Assembly: GCA_013112585.1 (NCBI GenBank)
Contig: JABFGH010000008.1
Span: 147,714 to 211,713 of the forward strand
DNA length: 64,000 nucleotides
Source: Ignavibacteriota bacterium
GTDB taxonomy: Bacteria; Bacteroidota; Ignavibacteria; Ignavibacteriales; Melioribacteraceae
Direction of reading: 5' to 3'
Shown: in pieces, positions 43,375 through 52,790 of the stretch
How the letters are laid out: each line of letters opens with the position of its first letter
How positions within the stretch are numbered: position 1 is the first letter of the stretch
Notes under the pieces: model-generated
Told to the model about the DNA's origin: nothing
The model's input: the letters and a program-made list of their open reading frames with translations, nothing else
Database searches by the model: none
Position numbers and translations under genes: made by a program

Positions 43375-45489
43375 ATGGAAACACAAACCAGCAATTTTGA
43401 AACATTTCATAATATTGGCTCATCTACCGACTGGATAGTGATGGTTGTATATTTTATTGCGATCATGTTATTCGGCAGTTACTTCGGCAGGTATAACAGA
43501 AGCACTAAAGATTTCTTTTTCGGCGGAAGGCGATTTGCATGGTGGTTAATCGCTTTTTCTATTGTGGCTACCGGAGTCGGAAGTCACAGCTTTGTAAAAT
43601 ACTCAGCAAAAGGATTTGAGCACGGTTTTTCATCAACAATGACGTATATAAATGATTGGTTTTTCATCCCATTCTTTTTATTTGGGTGGCTGCCGATAAT
43701 TGTTTATACAAGGATCCGGTCAATTCCGGAGTATTTTGAAAAACGGTTTTCACCCTCGGCAAGATTTCTTGCAACTTTGCTCCTTCTATTTTATATGATC
43801 GGTTATATCGGTATTGGATTTTTAACTCTCGGTAAAGCTGTACTCCCTCTTCTACCCGAGAACTTTACAATGCTCGGAATGCACTTCGATATTACATTAA
43901 TGGGAGCGATAATTGTTATTGCAATTATCACCGGAATCTACATTACTTTCGGCGGACAAACTGCGGTAATTTTCACTGACTTACTTCAGGGCTTTATTTT
44001 ACTCTTTGCGGGATTCTTTCTTTTCTTTCTTGGGATCTCCTACATCGGCGGTTTTGATATATTTTGGAACTTGCTTCCCACTGAATGGAAAATGCCGCTC
44101 GCACATTTTAATGATCCCCCAAGCTTTAACTTTGTAGGAATCTTTTGGCAGGACGGGGTTGCAGGCTCAATTGGTTTCCTCTTTATGAACATGGGGCTGA
44201 TTATGAGATTCATGGCAACCAAAAGTGTTGATGAAGGAAGGAAAGCCGCTACATTTAATATTCTTTTTATGCTGCCCTTATCAGCAGTTGTGGTAGGTAA
44301 TGCAGGCTGGATTGGCAAAGCATTATCGATCACCAGTCCCGATTTGGTACCGCCTAATACTTCACCCGATCAAATTTTTGTAGTTGTTGCAAACATTGTA
44401 GCTATACCCGGCGTATTTGGTTTTATAATGGCAGCATTGACTGCCGCACTTATGTCAACCGTTGATACATTAATTAACGCAACGGCAGCCATATTTATAA
44501 ATGATGTTTACCGACCAACATTAAAGTTTTTAAAAAGAAAAAAAGAAGCTGCAAAAATTATTGATCGCAGGGAATTAGCTGCAGCCCGCTGGTCATCTGC
44601 TGCAATCACAACACTCGGTGTCGTTTCTGTGCTGGCATTTAAAAGTTTTCCAACAGTGTATGAAGCACATGGCTACTTTCATTCAACTTTAACTCCGCCG
44701 CTTGTAGTTGCAATATTCCTTGGTTTGTTCTGGCGTAAGTTTACTCCTGCTGCAGTAATTACAACATTTGTGGGTGGTGTGGCATTGATGATTGTCGGTC
44801 TCCATTCACCGCACGTTATAACTCCTTTTGCTCATGGAATAGAATTGAATCCGGAACATCCATATTCATACATTAGAGCATTGTACAATATGTTTGTATG
44901 TGCATTTGTTGCCGTAGTCGTTACTCTTACTACAAATTGGCAGAATAATATTGTTCAATATCTTAAACAAAAAGATAACGGAACTCAAATTGTTTATGGA
45001 ATGATTGCTTTGTCAGTATTACTATTTACATTTATTCTTTTCAGTATTCTTCCAATTGAATTTGATTTTATAGTTGTATTCTTCTTAATCATCGGTGTTG
45101 CTATAGTTTCTACTTACTTAATTAAATATGATGAAGATAAACAATTAGATGGCTTAACTGCATGGTCAGTGGCAAAAGCAAAAGAAATGTTTAAAGGCGG
45201 TAAAATTAATAATGTCGAAGGTGAGAAAGTCAGCTTAAACTGGAAACTTAAAGAAGGTGAAGATAACTTTGTTAATTTTTCAGAAAATGATATGAAAAGA
45301 ATGGAAGCTAATGAAGGTGATTTAGTTTACATTTCCGATGCGAGAAAATATTTAGGCGGATTGAAGTCAGTACATTCTGTGTACGGCAAGCCGCATAATG
45401 AGGACGGCATTGTTTATATCAGTAATGAAGATCTAAAAAACGGTGTGTTCGTAAAAGGCAGGTTGGTTACAGCAGAAAAAGAAATGTAA
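43375..45489 (+). CDS. Sodium:solute symporter (SSS) family transporter with C-terminal extension
   Basis: 704 residues. About 14 membrane helices in the first ~590; SSS blocks include STKDFFFGGRRFAWWLIAFS, GVGSHSFVKYSAKGF, TFGGQTAVIFTDLLQG and MSTVDTLINATAAIFINDVYRP. Residues ~600-704 form a soluble cytoplasmic domain (KINNVEGEKVSLNWKLKEGED, VYISDARKYLGGLKSVHSVYG), which is unusual for the family. It imports a solute with Na+; the substrate is unknown. Coupled to the small gene before it, and the Na+ gradient could come from the decarboxylase pump at 21.6 kb. Confidence 0.85.
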   Translation: METQTSNFETFHNIGSSTDWIVMVVYFIAIMLFGSYFGRYNRSTKDFFFGGRRFAWWLIAFSIVATGVGSHSFVKYSAKGFEHGFSSTMTYINDWFFIPFFLFGWLPIIVYTRIRSIPEYFEKRFSPSARFLATLLLLFYMIGYIGIGFLTLGKAVLPLLPENFTMLGMHFDITLMGAIIVIAIITGIYITFGGQTAVIFTDLLQGFILLFAGFFLFFLGISYIGGFDIFWNLLPTEWKMPLAHFNDPPSFNFVGIFWQDGVAGSIGFLFMNMGLIMRFMATKSVDEGRKAATFNILFMLPLSAVVVGNAGWIGKALSITSPDLVPPNTSPDQIFVVVANIVAIPGVFGFIMAALTAALMSTVDTLINATAAIFINDVYRPTLKFLKRKKEAAKIIDRRELAAARWSSAAITTLGVVSVLAFKSFPTVYEAHGYFHSTLTPPLVVAIFLGLFWRKFTPAAVITTFVGGVALMIVGLHSPHVITPFAHGIELNPEHPYSYIRALYNMFVCAFVAVVVTLTTNWQNNIVQYLKQKDNGTQIVYGMIALSVLLFTFILFSILPIEFDFIVVFFLIIGVAIVSTYLIKYDEDKQLDGLTAWSVAKAKEMFKGGKINNVEGEKVSLNWKLKEGEDNFVNFSENDMKRMEANEGDLVYISDARKYLGGLKSVHSVYGKPHNEDGIVYISNEDLKNGVFVKGRLVTAEKEM

Positions 45490-45512
45490 TACTTTCATAG
45501 ATTTCAAAAATT

Positions 45513-45553
45513 AAAAACACAAGAATTATTTTTTTAGTTTCTTGTGTTTTTTT
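45513..45553 (+). terminator. Terminator of the symporter gene
   Basis: AAAAACACAAGAA pairs with TTCTTGTGTTTTT around a 13-base T-rich loop, with a T-run after it. Confidence 0.8.
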
Positions 45554-46452
45554 TATGTCCTTTTTTGAATGCGTTGAACCACTAACGTGGTTCTGGATTT
45601 TTCTTACTTATTAGTTCTACAAACATGTGACCGCTCTGCGGTCTTTATATTATAATTTTAATTCCCAGCTAAGTTATTAAATATAAATAATCATTTTAGA
45701 AATGAAATATTTTTTGTTTTGAAATTTTTACTTTTAATCAATTGTATATTCAAAATAGTCGGACTAAATAAATTCATCCAAGTAAAAACAATTCATTAGA
45801 TAGTAAATTTTTCTTTCTGTGAATCAAAATATTTCTTTTTAAATTCGCCTGACCCTATCAAATTGGGAGATAAATTTTCTTATTAGTTTTCTTAGACCGC
45901 AGAGCGGTCAAATGTTTGTAGGGTAAATAGAAACAGTAAAAAAAGAACCGCAGAGCGGTTCAATGTTAAAACAATAAAAGGAATACAATCTAATCAACTA
46001 AAAATCTTCTTTTACTTCCTACGTTTTTTTTGTCCTTTTTTGAACGCGTTGAACCACCAACGTGGTTCTGGGTTACTCCTACTTATTACTTCTACAAACA
46101 CCTAACTGCCGTCAGGCAAGTTTTGACCGCTCTGCGGTCTTTAAACACTTAAACGGCTGCTGCCTTTTTTAAATCGTGGTTCACAATTTATCAATTGAAT
46201 AATCGAATGATAAATTTTATTTGATAAAAATGATTGCCAAGGTAATAAATAATATCTCTTTTCTTTCAGATATTAAATTTTACGATTATCTAAAAACCAA
46301 TAAGGACTGGTATTCCAAACTGTTTCTGACCGCAGAGCGGTCAAATCTTTGTAGGGTAAATAGAAACAGCAAAAAAAAGAACCGCAGAGCGGTTCAATGT
46401 TAAAACAATAAAAGGAATATAATCTAATCAACTAAAAATCTTCTTTTACTTC
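45553..46452. repeat. Tandemly duplicated hairpin-repeat block, including a copy of the coaD 3' end
   Basis: Two related blocks (about 45553-46022 and 46025-46452). Shared pieces: a GCGTTGAACCAC / ACGTGGTTC hairpin near 45573 and 46050; CTACAAACA then GACCGCTCTGCGGTC near 45615 and 46125; and ~120 bases starting CCGCAGAGCGGTCAAAT near 45898 and 46330, each ending in ATCTTCTTTTACTTCCT. In the second block that end is the 3' end of coaD, so the first carries a copied coaD tail. Confidence 0.85.
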
Positions 46453-46959
46453 CTGTGTTTTTTTAATACCGTTTTTTTCAAGATGTTTTGCCTTTTCCAA
46501 TAATTTTTTTACAACAATCGGCGGTACAAAATCGCTTACATCTCCTTCAAACTGCGAAAGATTTCGAACAATAGTTGAATTCAGGTAAGTATATTTTTCA
46601 TGCGGCATTAAAAAAATTGTTCTCAAATTATCATCAAGTTTTCTATTCATTAAAGCCATCTGAAATTCATATTCAAAATCACTTACCGCTCTTAGTCCCC
46701 TAATAATACCAATAGCATTAAGTGCCTTTGCATGGTCAACAATTAAACCATCAAAAGTATCAACCTTAACCGTATCAAATTCTTTTAAGCATTCTTTAAG
46801 CATTTCTAATCTTTCTGAAACACTAAACAGAGCTGTCTTAGAAGGGTTGATTGCAACGGTGACAACAACTTCATCAAATAATGAAATAGCTCTTTTTATT
46901 ACATCAATATGACCATTTGTTACAGGATCAAAAGTACCGGGGTATATAACTCGCTTCAT
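46432..46959 (-). CDS. coaD: Phosphopantetheine adenylyltransferase
   Basis: 175 residues. It has the nucleotidyltransferase motif YPGTFDPVTNGH at the N-terminus and the LNSTIVRNLSQFEGDVSDFVPP block with the S/T-x-x-R motif at the end; GIIRGLRAVSDFEYEFQM in between. It makes dephospho-CoA from phosphopantetheine and ATP. The C-terminus ends in charged residues (KKTQEVKEDF) encoded by a sequence also copied into the repeat block downstream. Ribosome site weak. Confidence 0.95.
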   Translation of the reverse strand: MKRVIYPGTFDPVTNGHIDVIKRAISLFDEVVVTVAINPSKTALFSVSERLEMLKECLKEFDTVKVDTFDGLIVDHAKALNAIGIIRGLRAVSDFEYEFQMALMNRKLDDNLRTIFLMPHEKYTYLNSTIVRNLSQFEGDVSDFVPPIVVKKLLEKAKHLEKNGIKKTQEVKEDF

Positions 46960-47023
46960 AATTTTTACTGCCGATTTTATTCAAAAATTTAAGATGATTA
47001 ATATAAGTATTAATGACACTTTT

Positions 47024-47150
47024 ATAAAAGTGAAAAGTGAAAACTGCCGGTAGGAGTGAGAAGTGAAAGGTGAAAAGGCAGAAGTGAAACCTGCCGGTAA
47101 GCGGGCTTGTAATCTGCAATCTTATAACCTTCAAACTTTCAAACCTTCAA
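47024..47150. repeat. GTGAAA heptamer array with a 16-bp palindrome
   Basis: AGTGAAA-type 7-mers, including AGTGAAA and GGTGAAA, with the 16-mer CCTGCCGGTAAGCGGG at 47090-47105, followed by a run of CTTGTAA, TCTGCAA, TCTTATA, ACCTTCA-style 7-mers. It is the opposite orientation of the arrays at 28.2 and 29.8 kb. Confidence 0.8.
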
Positions 47151-47154
47151 CTGT

Positions 47155-48600
47155 TTACAACTTCTCAACCGCAAGTCCCGCGCCGTATTCTTCAATCTCC
47201 ATAACCTTAATTACTGTTTCGGTTTGAGTATCAATTACTCCTAACGTTGCAATTTTTGCAGTGCTCCCATCTTCAATATATGCCGGTACAAAATTTCCGT
47301 TTAGGTTTCTACTTGAAACATAAACAAATCTGCCGTCCGAAGTTATATCGCACCCGTGCAGCATACTGAAAGCGGGATGACTAATAGAATTAGTTAACTG
47401 AAGAGTAGTTTCATTTGTTCTCGTTAAGACATCAACAGCACTGCCGCCCATTGATGAAATATATACTTTGGCATCATCATTCCGTACAGCTATATGCATT
47501 GGCATAGCGCTTACATCAATTTCCTGAATCACTTGTTTAACTCTTGTATCCCATACAAGTAGTTTATTTGTTGCGCGGGCAGATATATAAAGATGATCAC
47601 CATCGGGAGAAATGTTAAGCTGCATCGGCTCCTGGTTAGATGTGAATTGAAATAAATCATCCTGAAGTTCAGTAACAGTGTTAACAATATGAATTTGATT
47701 TTTTGTAAGATTAGCCACATATAAAATTTCTTTAACCGGATCGGGATGAAGAACGATTCCGTGAGGAACACCTCCCGTCAGAGTCACTTCACCAAGTAGA
47801 GTCATGTTTACAATATCAATTACATAAATTCCTTGGTAGTCACCTGTTCCGCTTGAGGATCGTGACACATAAGCCTTAGTTCCGGAGTGATGAATTTGTA
47901 TCATACCGGGTATCTCTAAATTATTTATTTCACCAACAACGGTATTATCACTTTTGCTTAATTTAAGAAACTTACCTGAGCTAATTAGAGTAACATAATA
48001 AAACGCTCCTAATTCCTTTACCATATGCGGCGAGTCGGCTCCGTTAATAAAATCAACGTCGGCAGTTCGCGAAACAATATTTTTATCACCGTCAATTACC
48101 GATATTTTATCGCTTGCCTGGTTACAAACAAACACCCTGTATGAAGGATTGGAAGATGGAACTTCACCTTTATAATTTTGCGCACCATTATCTATCCACC
48201 TTTTTACAATATCAATTTGCCCCTGCGTTAATGGAGTTCTGTTAAACGGCATTCTGGGTGAGATAGTATTTGTAACCATCTTATACAGCAGGCTATTTTC
48301 AGAATCAAAAGGTATCACAACTTCCCCGCCGTAATTCGGTCCGTTATTTGGGCGATTGCTACTGCCTAATATTAATTTTTCATGCGATTCAAATGATAAA
48401 CCGTTCTGCGGATTTTCTCCGGCATGGCAGCCGGGTATAGAACAATTATCAGCGAATATCTTAGCTACTTGTGAATTCTCAAAACCATTGTTTGGTAAGG
48501 TGTTTGTATTGTTGGGTTCGTTTGTAGTTTTGCATCCCACAAATACTAATAATATTATTAGAAACAAAAATCCAATTCTTTGATTCAATTTATTTTCCAT
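47155..48600 (-). CDS. Lipoprotein with cytochrome-c-like N-terminus and beta-propeller
   Basis: 481 residues. Lipoprotein signal (IILLVFVGC). Residues ~45-145 resemble a planctomycete-type c-cytochrome domain: a single heme-like motif in CSIPGCH (CX4CH rather than CXXCH) and RMPFNRTPLTQGQIDIVKRWIDNGA. The rest is a YNCE/YVTN-like propeller (VFVCNQASDKISVIDGD, YVIDIVNMTLLGEV, LYISARATNKLLVWD). Encoded one base after the LVIVD gene, so co-translated. Likely surface or periplasmic. Confidence 0.78.
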   Translation of the reverse strand: MENKLNQRIGFLFLIILLVFVGCKTTNEPNNTNTLPNNGFENSQVAKIFADNCSIPGCHAGENPQNGLSFESHEKLILGSSNRPNNGPNYGGEVVIPFDSENSLLYKMVTNTISPRMPFNRTPLTQGQIDIVKRWIDNGAQNYKGEVPSSNPSYRVFVCNQASDKISVIDGDKNIVSRTADVDFINGADSPHMVKELGAFYYVTLISSGKFLKLSKSDNTVVGEINNLEIPGMIQIHHSGTKAYVSRSSSGTGDYQGIYVIDIVNMTLLGEVTLTGGVPHGIVLHPDPVKEILYVANLTKNQIHIVNTVTELQDDLFQFTSNQEPMQLNISPDGDHLYISARATNKLLVWDTRVKQVIQEIDVSAMPMHIAVRNDDAKVYISSMGGSAVDVLTRTNETTLQLTNSISHPAFSMLHGCDITSDGRFVYVSSRNLNGNFVPAYIEDGSTAKIATLGVIDTQTETVIKVMEIEEYGAGLAVEKL

Positions 48601-48601
48601 A

Positions 48602-50575
48602 TTATTTAAGTAAGGTCATTTTAATTGATTTAGAAAAATTGTTCGTTTTAATAACTGCAATATATATGCCCGAAGTTAATTCTTCTGCATTAAAATTAAT
48701 ACTATAATTGCCGGCATTCCTAACTTCATTAATAATATTTTCAACTTCTTGCCCCAACAAATTATAAATACTCAGATTTACAAAATCCTGCTCAGGTAAC
48801 GAAAATTTAATTTGAGTAGCTGGATTAAATGGGTTAGGATAATTCTGCTCCAAAGAATAGCTCAGAACAGTTAAATCATTATTTACGGAAGTTGGAGAAT
48901 CAACATGCATTAACCAGTTTCTCTCAATAGTGTAAAATCCGTTTGAACCAACAACCCTAATAGTATCAGTTCTTGGTGCAATTCCAAAAATAGAATTAAC
49001 CTTAAAACTATCTCTAACGGTTCCGCCGTCTCCATTTCTAAACCATGTTTTAGTAATTGGCAATCCGGTAGTATCTACAATGTCGGCATAAAAAGTTACC
49101 GTCTCACCTTTAACTACAGTAGTGTCAAATCCGGCGGGGAAATAATAGTTACTTACCGGCGGACCGGATATAATAACTTGATAAGAAAAGAGCTCAGGCG
49201 GCGGAACACTGCCGATAGGGTTTGTACCGGAACCCCCTTCGGGCAAGGTAGAAATCTGATCTAAGTTATCGATAGCTGCAAAATAATATTCAACTACAGT
49301 TTGATGAGATTGCCCGGGTATTGTAAATTCATACTCATTTTCGTTTGTTCCGTTCGTACCTGATACCGGCTGCCAGCCGCTTGTTAAAGAATCTATTTTT
49401 GTTCTAAAGTAGAGTTTATAATCTGTTAAATTATTATCATCAAAAATATTCCCCGATATAACAACATCATCCCCGTTCAAAACAAACTCTTGATCGAACA
49501 GATTTGTTATAACAGGCGGTACATCATTCGCATTAAATTTAAGTACATAAAGCCCGGTTTGAATATCAGAGATAAGTGTATTGCCGGAAGGCAGGTAGGG
49601 GTAACATCCCCATGCACCGTTATATCCAGAACTCCCGCCCGGATAAGTATCATACTGCCCGGCTACAAATGGGTTTAAAGGATCGGCAATATTAAGGATA
49701 ACATAACCATCGCCGTAGTAAGAAATATGTGCGTAATTATCTTTTATGAAAATGTTATGAACAGTAGAATTGGTAGGCATTTGCCATGAGGGTAATACCA
49801 AATTCCAGGTGGTTTTATCCTGCAGATCCCAAACAGTAATATCTCTTACATTAAATTCATCCCCGGCAATAAAATAGCGCTTGTCTTCGGTCATCCAGCC
49901 TTGATGTGCATAAATACCGGGGAGTTCAGCACTTTCGGAAATTAAAACTGGATTGCTTTTATTTGTAACATCAACCAGATCATACGAATCAGCGGCGCAT
50001 GCAACAACCGTGTCATTCCAAACATATACATCATGAATATATCCGCTCGCAGAGTAGTAGCCCGTTTGAACAGGATTTTCGGGATCGGATAAATCTAAGA
50101 TATGCATTCCTCCACTGCCTCCCGTTCCAATTACATAAGCAAATCCGTTATCGATATAAATATTATGAGCGCTGGTAAAATTAGTTGTAACCGATTTAAC
50201 ATGCGAAGCACTTGCCGGCAAGTTTGATAAATCAATTATCTGAAGTCCTGTCCTATTACCTGTTCCCTCAGTGGTAACATAAGCATAAGTATCATGAACT
50301 TTAATATCGCGCCAGATTGATGAGGGTCCTGCAATCGAACTTATCAATTGCGGGTTAGACGGATCAATCAAATCATAAACGAGTGTGTTGTTATAACCCC
50401 CTACCAATGCATACTCACGACCTGTGCTGTCAACATAGCCCCAAACATCGGAGTACCTTGGTTCGGATGCCGCTTGTGCGCTTCCAATTAACTCAACATT
50501 TAATTGAGCAAACAGACTGCCGGATAGCAGTATTAACAAGAGTTGAGGTATTATTAATGTGTATTTTATTTTCAT
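48602..50575 (-). CDS. Choice-of-anchor-B / LVIVD-repeat secreted protein with T9SS sorting domain
   Basis: 657 residues. Signal peptide (LLLILLSGSLFA), then ~330 residues of LVIVD-type propeller repeats (LQIIDLSNLP, MHILDLSDPENPVQTG, VILNIADPLNP). A linker follows, and the last ~80 residues are a type-A sorting domain (NYPNPFNPATQIKF, SIYNLLGQEV, GIYIAVIKT). Function of the propeller family is unknown. It precedes the propeller lipoprotein gene on the same transcript. Confidence 0.88.
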   Translation of the reverse strand: MKIKYTLIIPQLLLILLSGSLFAQLNVELIGSAQAASEPRYSDVWGYVDSTGREYALVGGYNNTLVYDLIDPSNPQLISSIAGPSSIWRDIKVHDTYAYVTTEGTGNRTGLQIIDLSNLPASASHVKSVTTNFTSAHNIYIDNGFAYVIGTGGSGGMHILDLSDPENPVQTGYYSASGYIHDVYVWNDTVVACAADSYDLVDVTNKSNPVLISESAELPGIYAHQGWMTEDKRYFIAGDEFNVRDITVWDLQDKTTWNLVLPSWQMPTNSTVHNIFIKDNYAHISYYGDGYVILNIADPLNPFVAGQYDTYPGGSSGYNGAWGCYPYLPSGNTLISDIQTGLYVLKFNANDVPPVITNLFDQEFVLNGDDVVISGNIFDDNNLTDYKLYFRTKIDSLTSGWQPVSGTNGTNENEYEFTIPGQSHQTVVEYYFAAIDNLDQISTLPEGGSGTNPIGSVPPPELFSYQVIISGPPVSNYYFPAGFDTTVVKGETVTFYADIVDTTGLPITKTWFRNGDGGTVRDSFKVNSIFGIAPRTDTIRVVGSNGFYTIERNWLMHVDSPTSVNNDLTVLSYSLEQNYPNPFNPATQIKFSLPEQDFVNLSIYNLLGQEVENIINEVRNAGNYSINFNAEELTSGIYIAVIKTNNFSKSIKMTLLK

Positions 50576-50597
50576 TTCTTAAATCCTTATTAAAATA

Positions 50598-52703
50598 TTA
50601 CTTAATTAGTAAAACTCTTTTTGCCCTAACAATGGAATTATTTGTAAGCGCAATAAAATATACACCACTTGGAACATTTAATCCAGACAGATTTTTTGCA
50701 TCCCATCCAAATTTATGCTCGCCCTCTTTCAGTTCACCTTTAAAAATTTCTCCTATATTTTTACCCAAAATATCATAAATGGATAAAGAATAATTATCTG
50801 CATTTTTAATTCTAACATTTATTTTAACTGATGAATTAAACGGATTAGGGTAAGTACTCAAATTGAATTCATTAATTGGTTCAATAAAATCATTTTGTTT
50901 AATTGACACAGCAGTTTGATTTTTAAAGTAGTAGAGTCCCCCTTTTACATTTCCTACAAATAGATCCAAATCCGTGTCGCCATCTAAATCTACTAAGTAT
51001 GGTGCGGTTTCTTTACCAAAATTAAAATCAATAAAGTTTTCTGAAATTAAATTGAATTGAGGTTGAGAGGAATTTCCATCATTGCTATAGTAAAATAAAA
51101 GTCCTCCTCTACTTCCAATAAATAGGTCAAGATCATTATCAAGATCGTAATCAATCAGGTATGGACTGCATAAATCGCCAACATCAATTCCACTAAAATA
51201 ATTTTGAACTAAACTATATGTATATTCCCCCGATGTACCTGTATTCTCGTACAATTCAATTTCGCCATTGAAGCCCCCGAGAACTAAATCCAGATCATTA
51301 TCAAAATCAATATCGGTTAATTGCGGACGAAGAAAAGTACTGAATTGAATTTCTGCGCCTAAGTTATCTTTAAGTGTACCTTCGGCAATAAAATTAGGCA
51401 CAGTCGATGAACCGGTATTTCGGTAAAGAAAACATTTGCCTTGAAAATTACCGACCACCAAATCAAAATCATCATCCCCGTCAATGTCGCCGAAAGTCGG
51501 AGCCAACGAAAGCGGACTGCTGATATCAAAAAAAGCTGTGTCGCGCAAAGTAAACTCATTTGAATTTATTCCGGTGTTCTCGTAAAAATAAATTGACGCG
51601 GTTAAAAATTTTTCATTCCCGATAAATAAATCACGGTCACCATCATCATCAATATCAACAAAGGCAGGAACGCTTTTTGTACCGACATCCAAAGTTGAAA
51701 AATAATCATCGGTAATTTTTCTAAAATCTGGAACTGCCGCAGAGCCTTGATTCTCGTAATACATAAGTGTTTGCGGAACAGTTGGATCAAAAAGAACAGA
51801 GACGAATAAATCATAATCGCCGTCAGCATCAATATCGGTAAGCCGCGGCATATTAAACCCGCGTGTAAAAACACTATCCTCATTCTGCGGATAAGATTCA
51901 TAAAGTAATTTTATATTTGGAATTTGGGGTGTGCCCATATTCTCCAGGTAATACAAACTCCGGCTGAAAAAATCTCCCCAGATAACATCCAAGTCTAAAT
52001 CATTATCAATGTCTTTCATTTCTAATGAACTGGCGCCGTGCAGTATTTTACCGCCGCCTATAATAGAAATATTCTGCCAAGTTGATGTAATAAATTTGAA
52101 GTTAAATGATGAACTGCTTCCGATATTTTCATAAAAAGTTACCGAACCATTTTGTGTGCCGAGAAAAAAATCAAAATCGCCGTCATTATCTATATCACCA
52201 AAAACAGGATTTGAAACATTATCGCTAAATAAAATATCATTCTGATCATCTTTAACTGTATCTATCTCTATAATAAAGTCTGGGTTAAATTTAGTGCCGA
52301 TATTTTTCAATAATGAAATTGTGTTTCCCTCACCGCCGATAAATAGATCCAAATCTTCATCAGAATCTATATCTAAAAAATAAAACCACTTACGTAAGTT
52401 TAGACCTTCTATCCTATTTTGAGATATAAAAAAATTTGGCTGAGACACAGTACCCTTATTTTCCATAAATTCAAATGAGCCGTCACTGTTAAGATAAAAA
52501 AGGTCAAAATCATTATCGCCGTCGATATCAGCAAATTGGTGTTCCACCCCGCTGATACCGCCAGAGAAAACATTTCTTAGTTGAGCAGTACCATTGTTAA
52601 ATGGAATTTCATCGATAACTCTTTTGAAGGTTTGTGCATTAAGAATAATTGTAACCATAAAAAAAATTAAGATAGTAGTTTTACAAAAACCATTATTTGT
52701 CAT
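50598..52703 (-). CDS. FG-GAP/VCBS-repeat secreted protein with T9SS-type C-terminus
   Basis: 701 residues. Signal peptide, then ten FG-GAP/VCBS-like repeats, each with DxDxDxDxDL-type calcium-binding cores (for example DIDGDNDFDLF, DIDNDGDFDFF, DLDGDTDLDLF) followed by YYENxG. The last ~80 residues are a sorting domain (YPNPFNSSVKI, IYDILGKNI, GVYFIALT). Probably an adhesin-like surface propeller. Start codon lies inside a large hairpin with the AGGAG site in its loop. Confidence 0.88.
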   Translation of the reverse strand: MTNNGFCKTTILIFFMVTIILNAQTFKRVIDEIPFNNGTAQLRNVFSGGISGVEHQFADIDGDNDFDLFYLNSDGSFEFMENKGTVSQPNFFISQNRIEGLNLRKWFYFLDIDSDEDLDLFIGGEGNTISLLKNIGTKFNPDFIIEIDTVKDDQNDILFSDNVSNPVFGDIDNDGDFDFFLGTQNGSVTFYENIGSSSSFNFKFITSTWQNISIIGGGKILHGASSLEMKDIDNDLDLDVIWGDFFSRSLYYLENMGTPQIPNIKLLYESYPQNEDSVFTRGFNMPRLTDIDADGDYDLFVSVLFDPTVPQTLMYYENQGSAAVPDFRKITDDYFSTLDVGTKSVPAFVDIDDDGDRDLFIGNEKFLTASIYFYENTGINSNEFTLRDTAFFDISSPLSLAPTFGDIDGDDDFDLVVGNFQGKCFLYRNTGSSTVPNFIAEGTLKDNLGAEIQFSTFLRPQLTDIDFDNDLDLVLGGFNGEIELYENTGTSGEYTYSLVQNYFSGIDVGDLCSPYLIDYDLDNDLDLFIGSRGGLLFYYSNDGNSSQPQFNLISENFIDFNFGKETAPYLVDLDGDTDLDLFVGNVKGGLYYFKNQTAVSIKQNDFIEPINEFNLSTYPNPFNSSVKINVRIKNADNYSLSIYDILGKNIGEIFKGELKEGEHKFGWDAKNLSGLNVPSGVYFIALTNNSIVRAKRVLLIK

Positions 52704-52749
52704 TGCAAACTCCTATGCTTTTCCCGACTACTCGGGATAGCAATGACAA
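52697..52749. other. Hairpin that includes the start codon of the FG-GAP gene
   Basis: TTGTCATTGC (52697-52706) and GCAATGACAA (52740-52749) are perfect 10-bp arms, enclosing a second 6-bp hairpin TCCCGA-CTAC-TCGGGA (52722-52737). The outer arm contains the ATG (as CAT on the plus strand), and the AGGAG ribosome site lies in the loop. Confidence 0.75.
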
Positions 52750-52790
52750 TTTTTTGTTTCCAACAATGTTTACGCGAAGGTTTTCTATAT

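Noticed and set aside
46221..46403. 60-codon frame in the repeat block before coaD
   Set aside because: It spans the duplicated hairpin repeats and has no ribosome-binding site.
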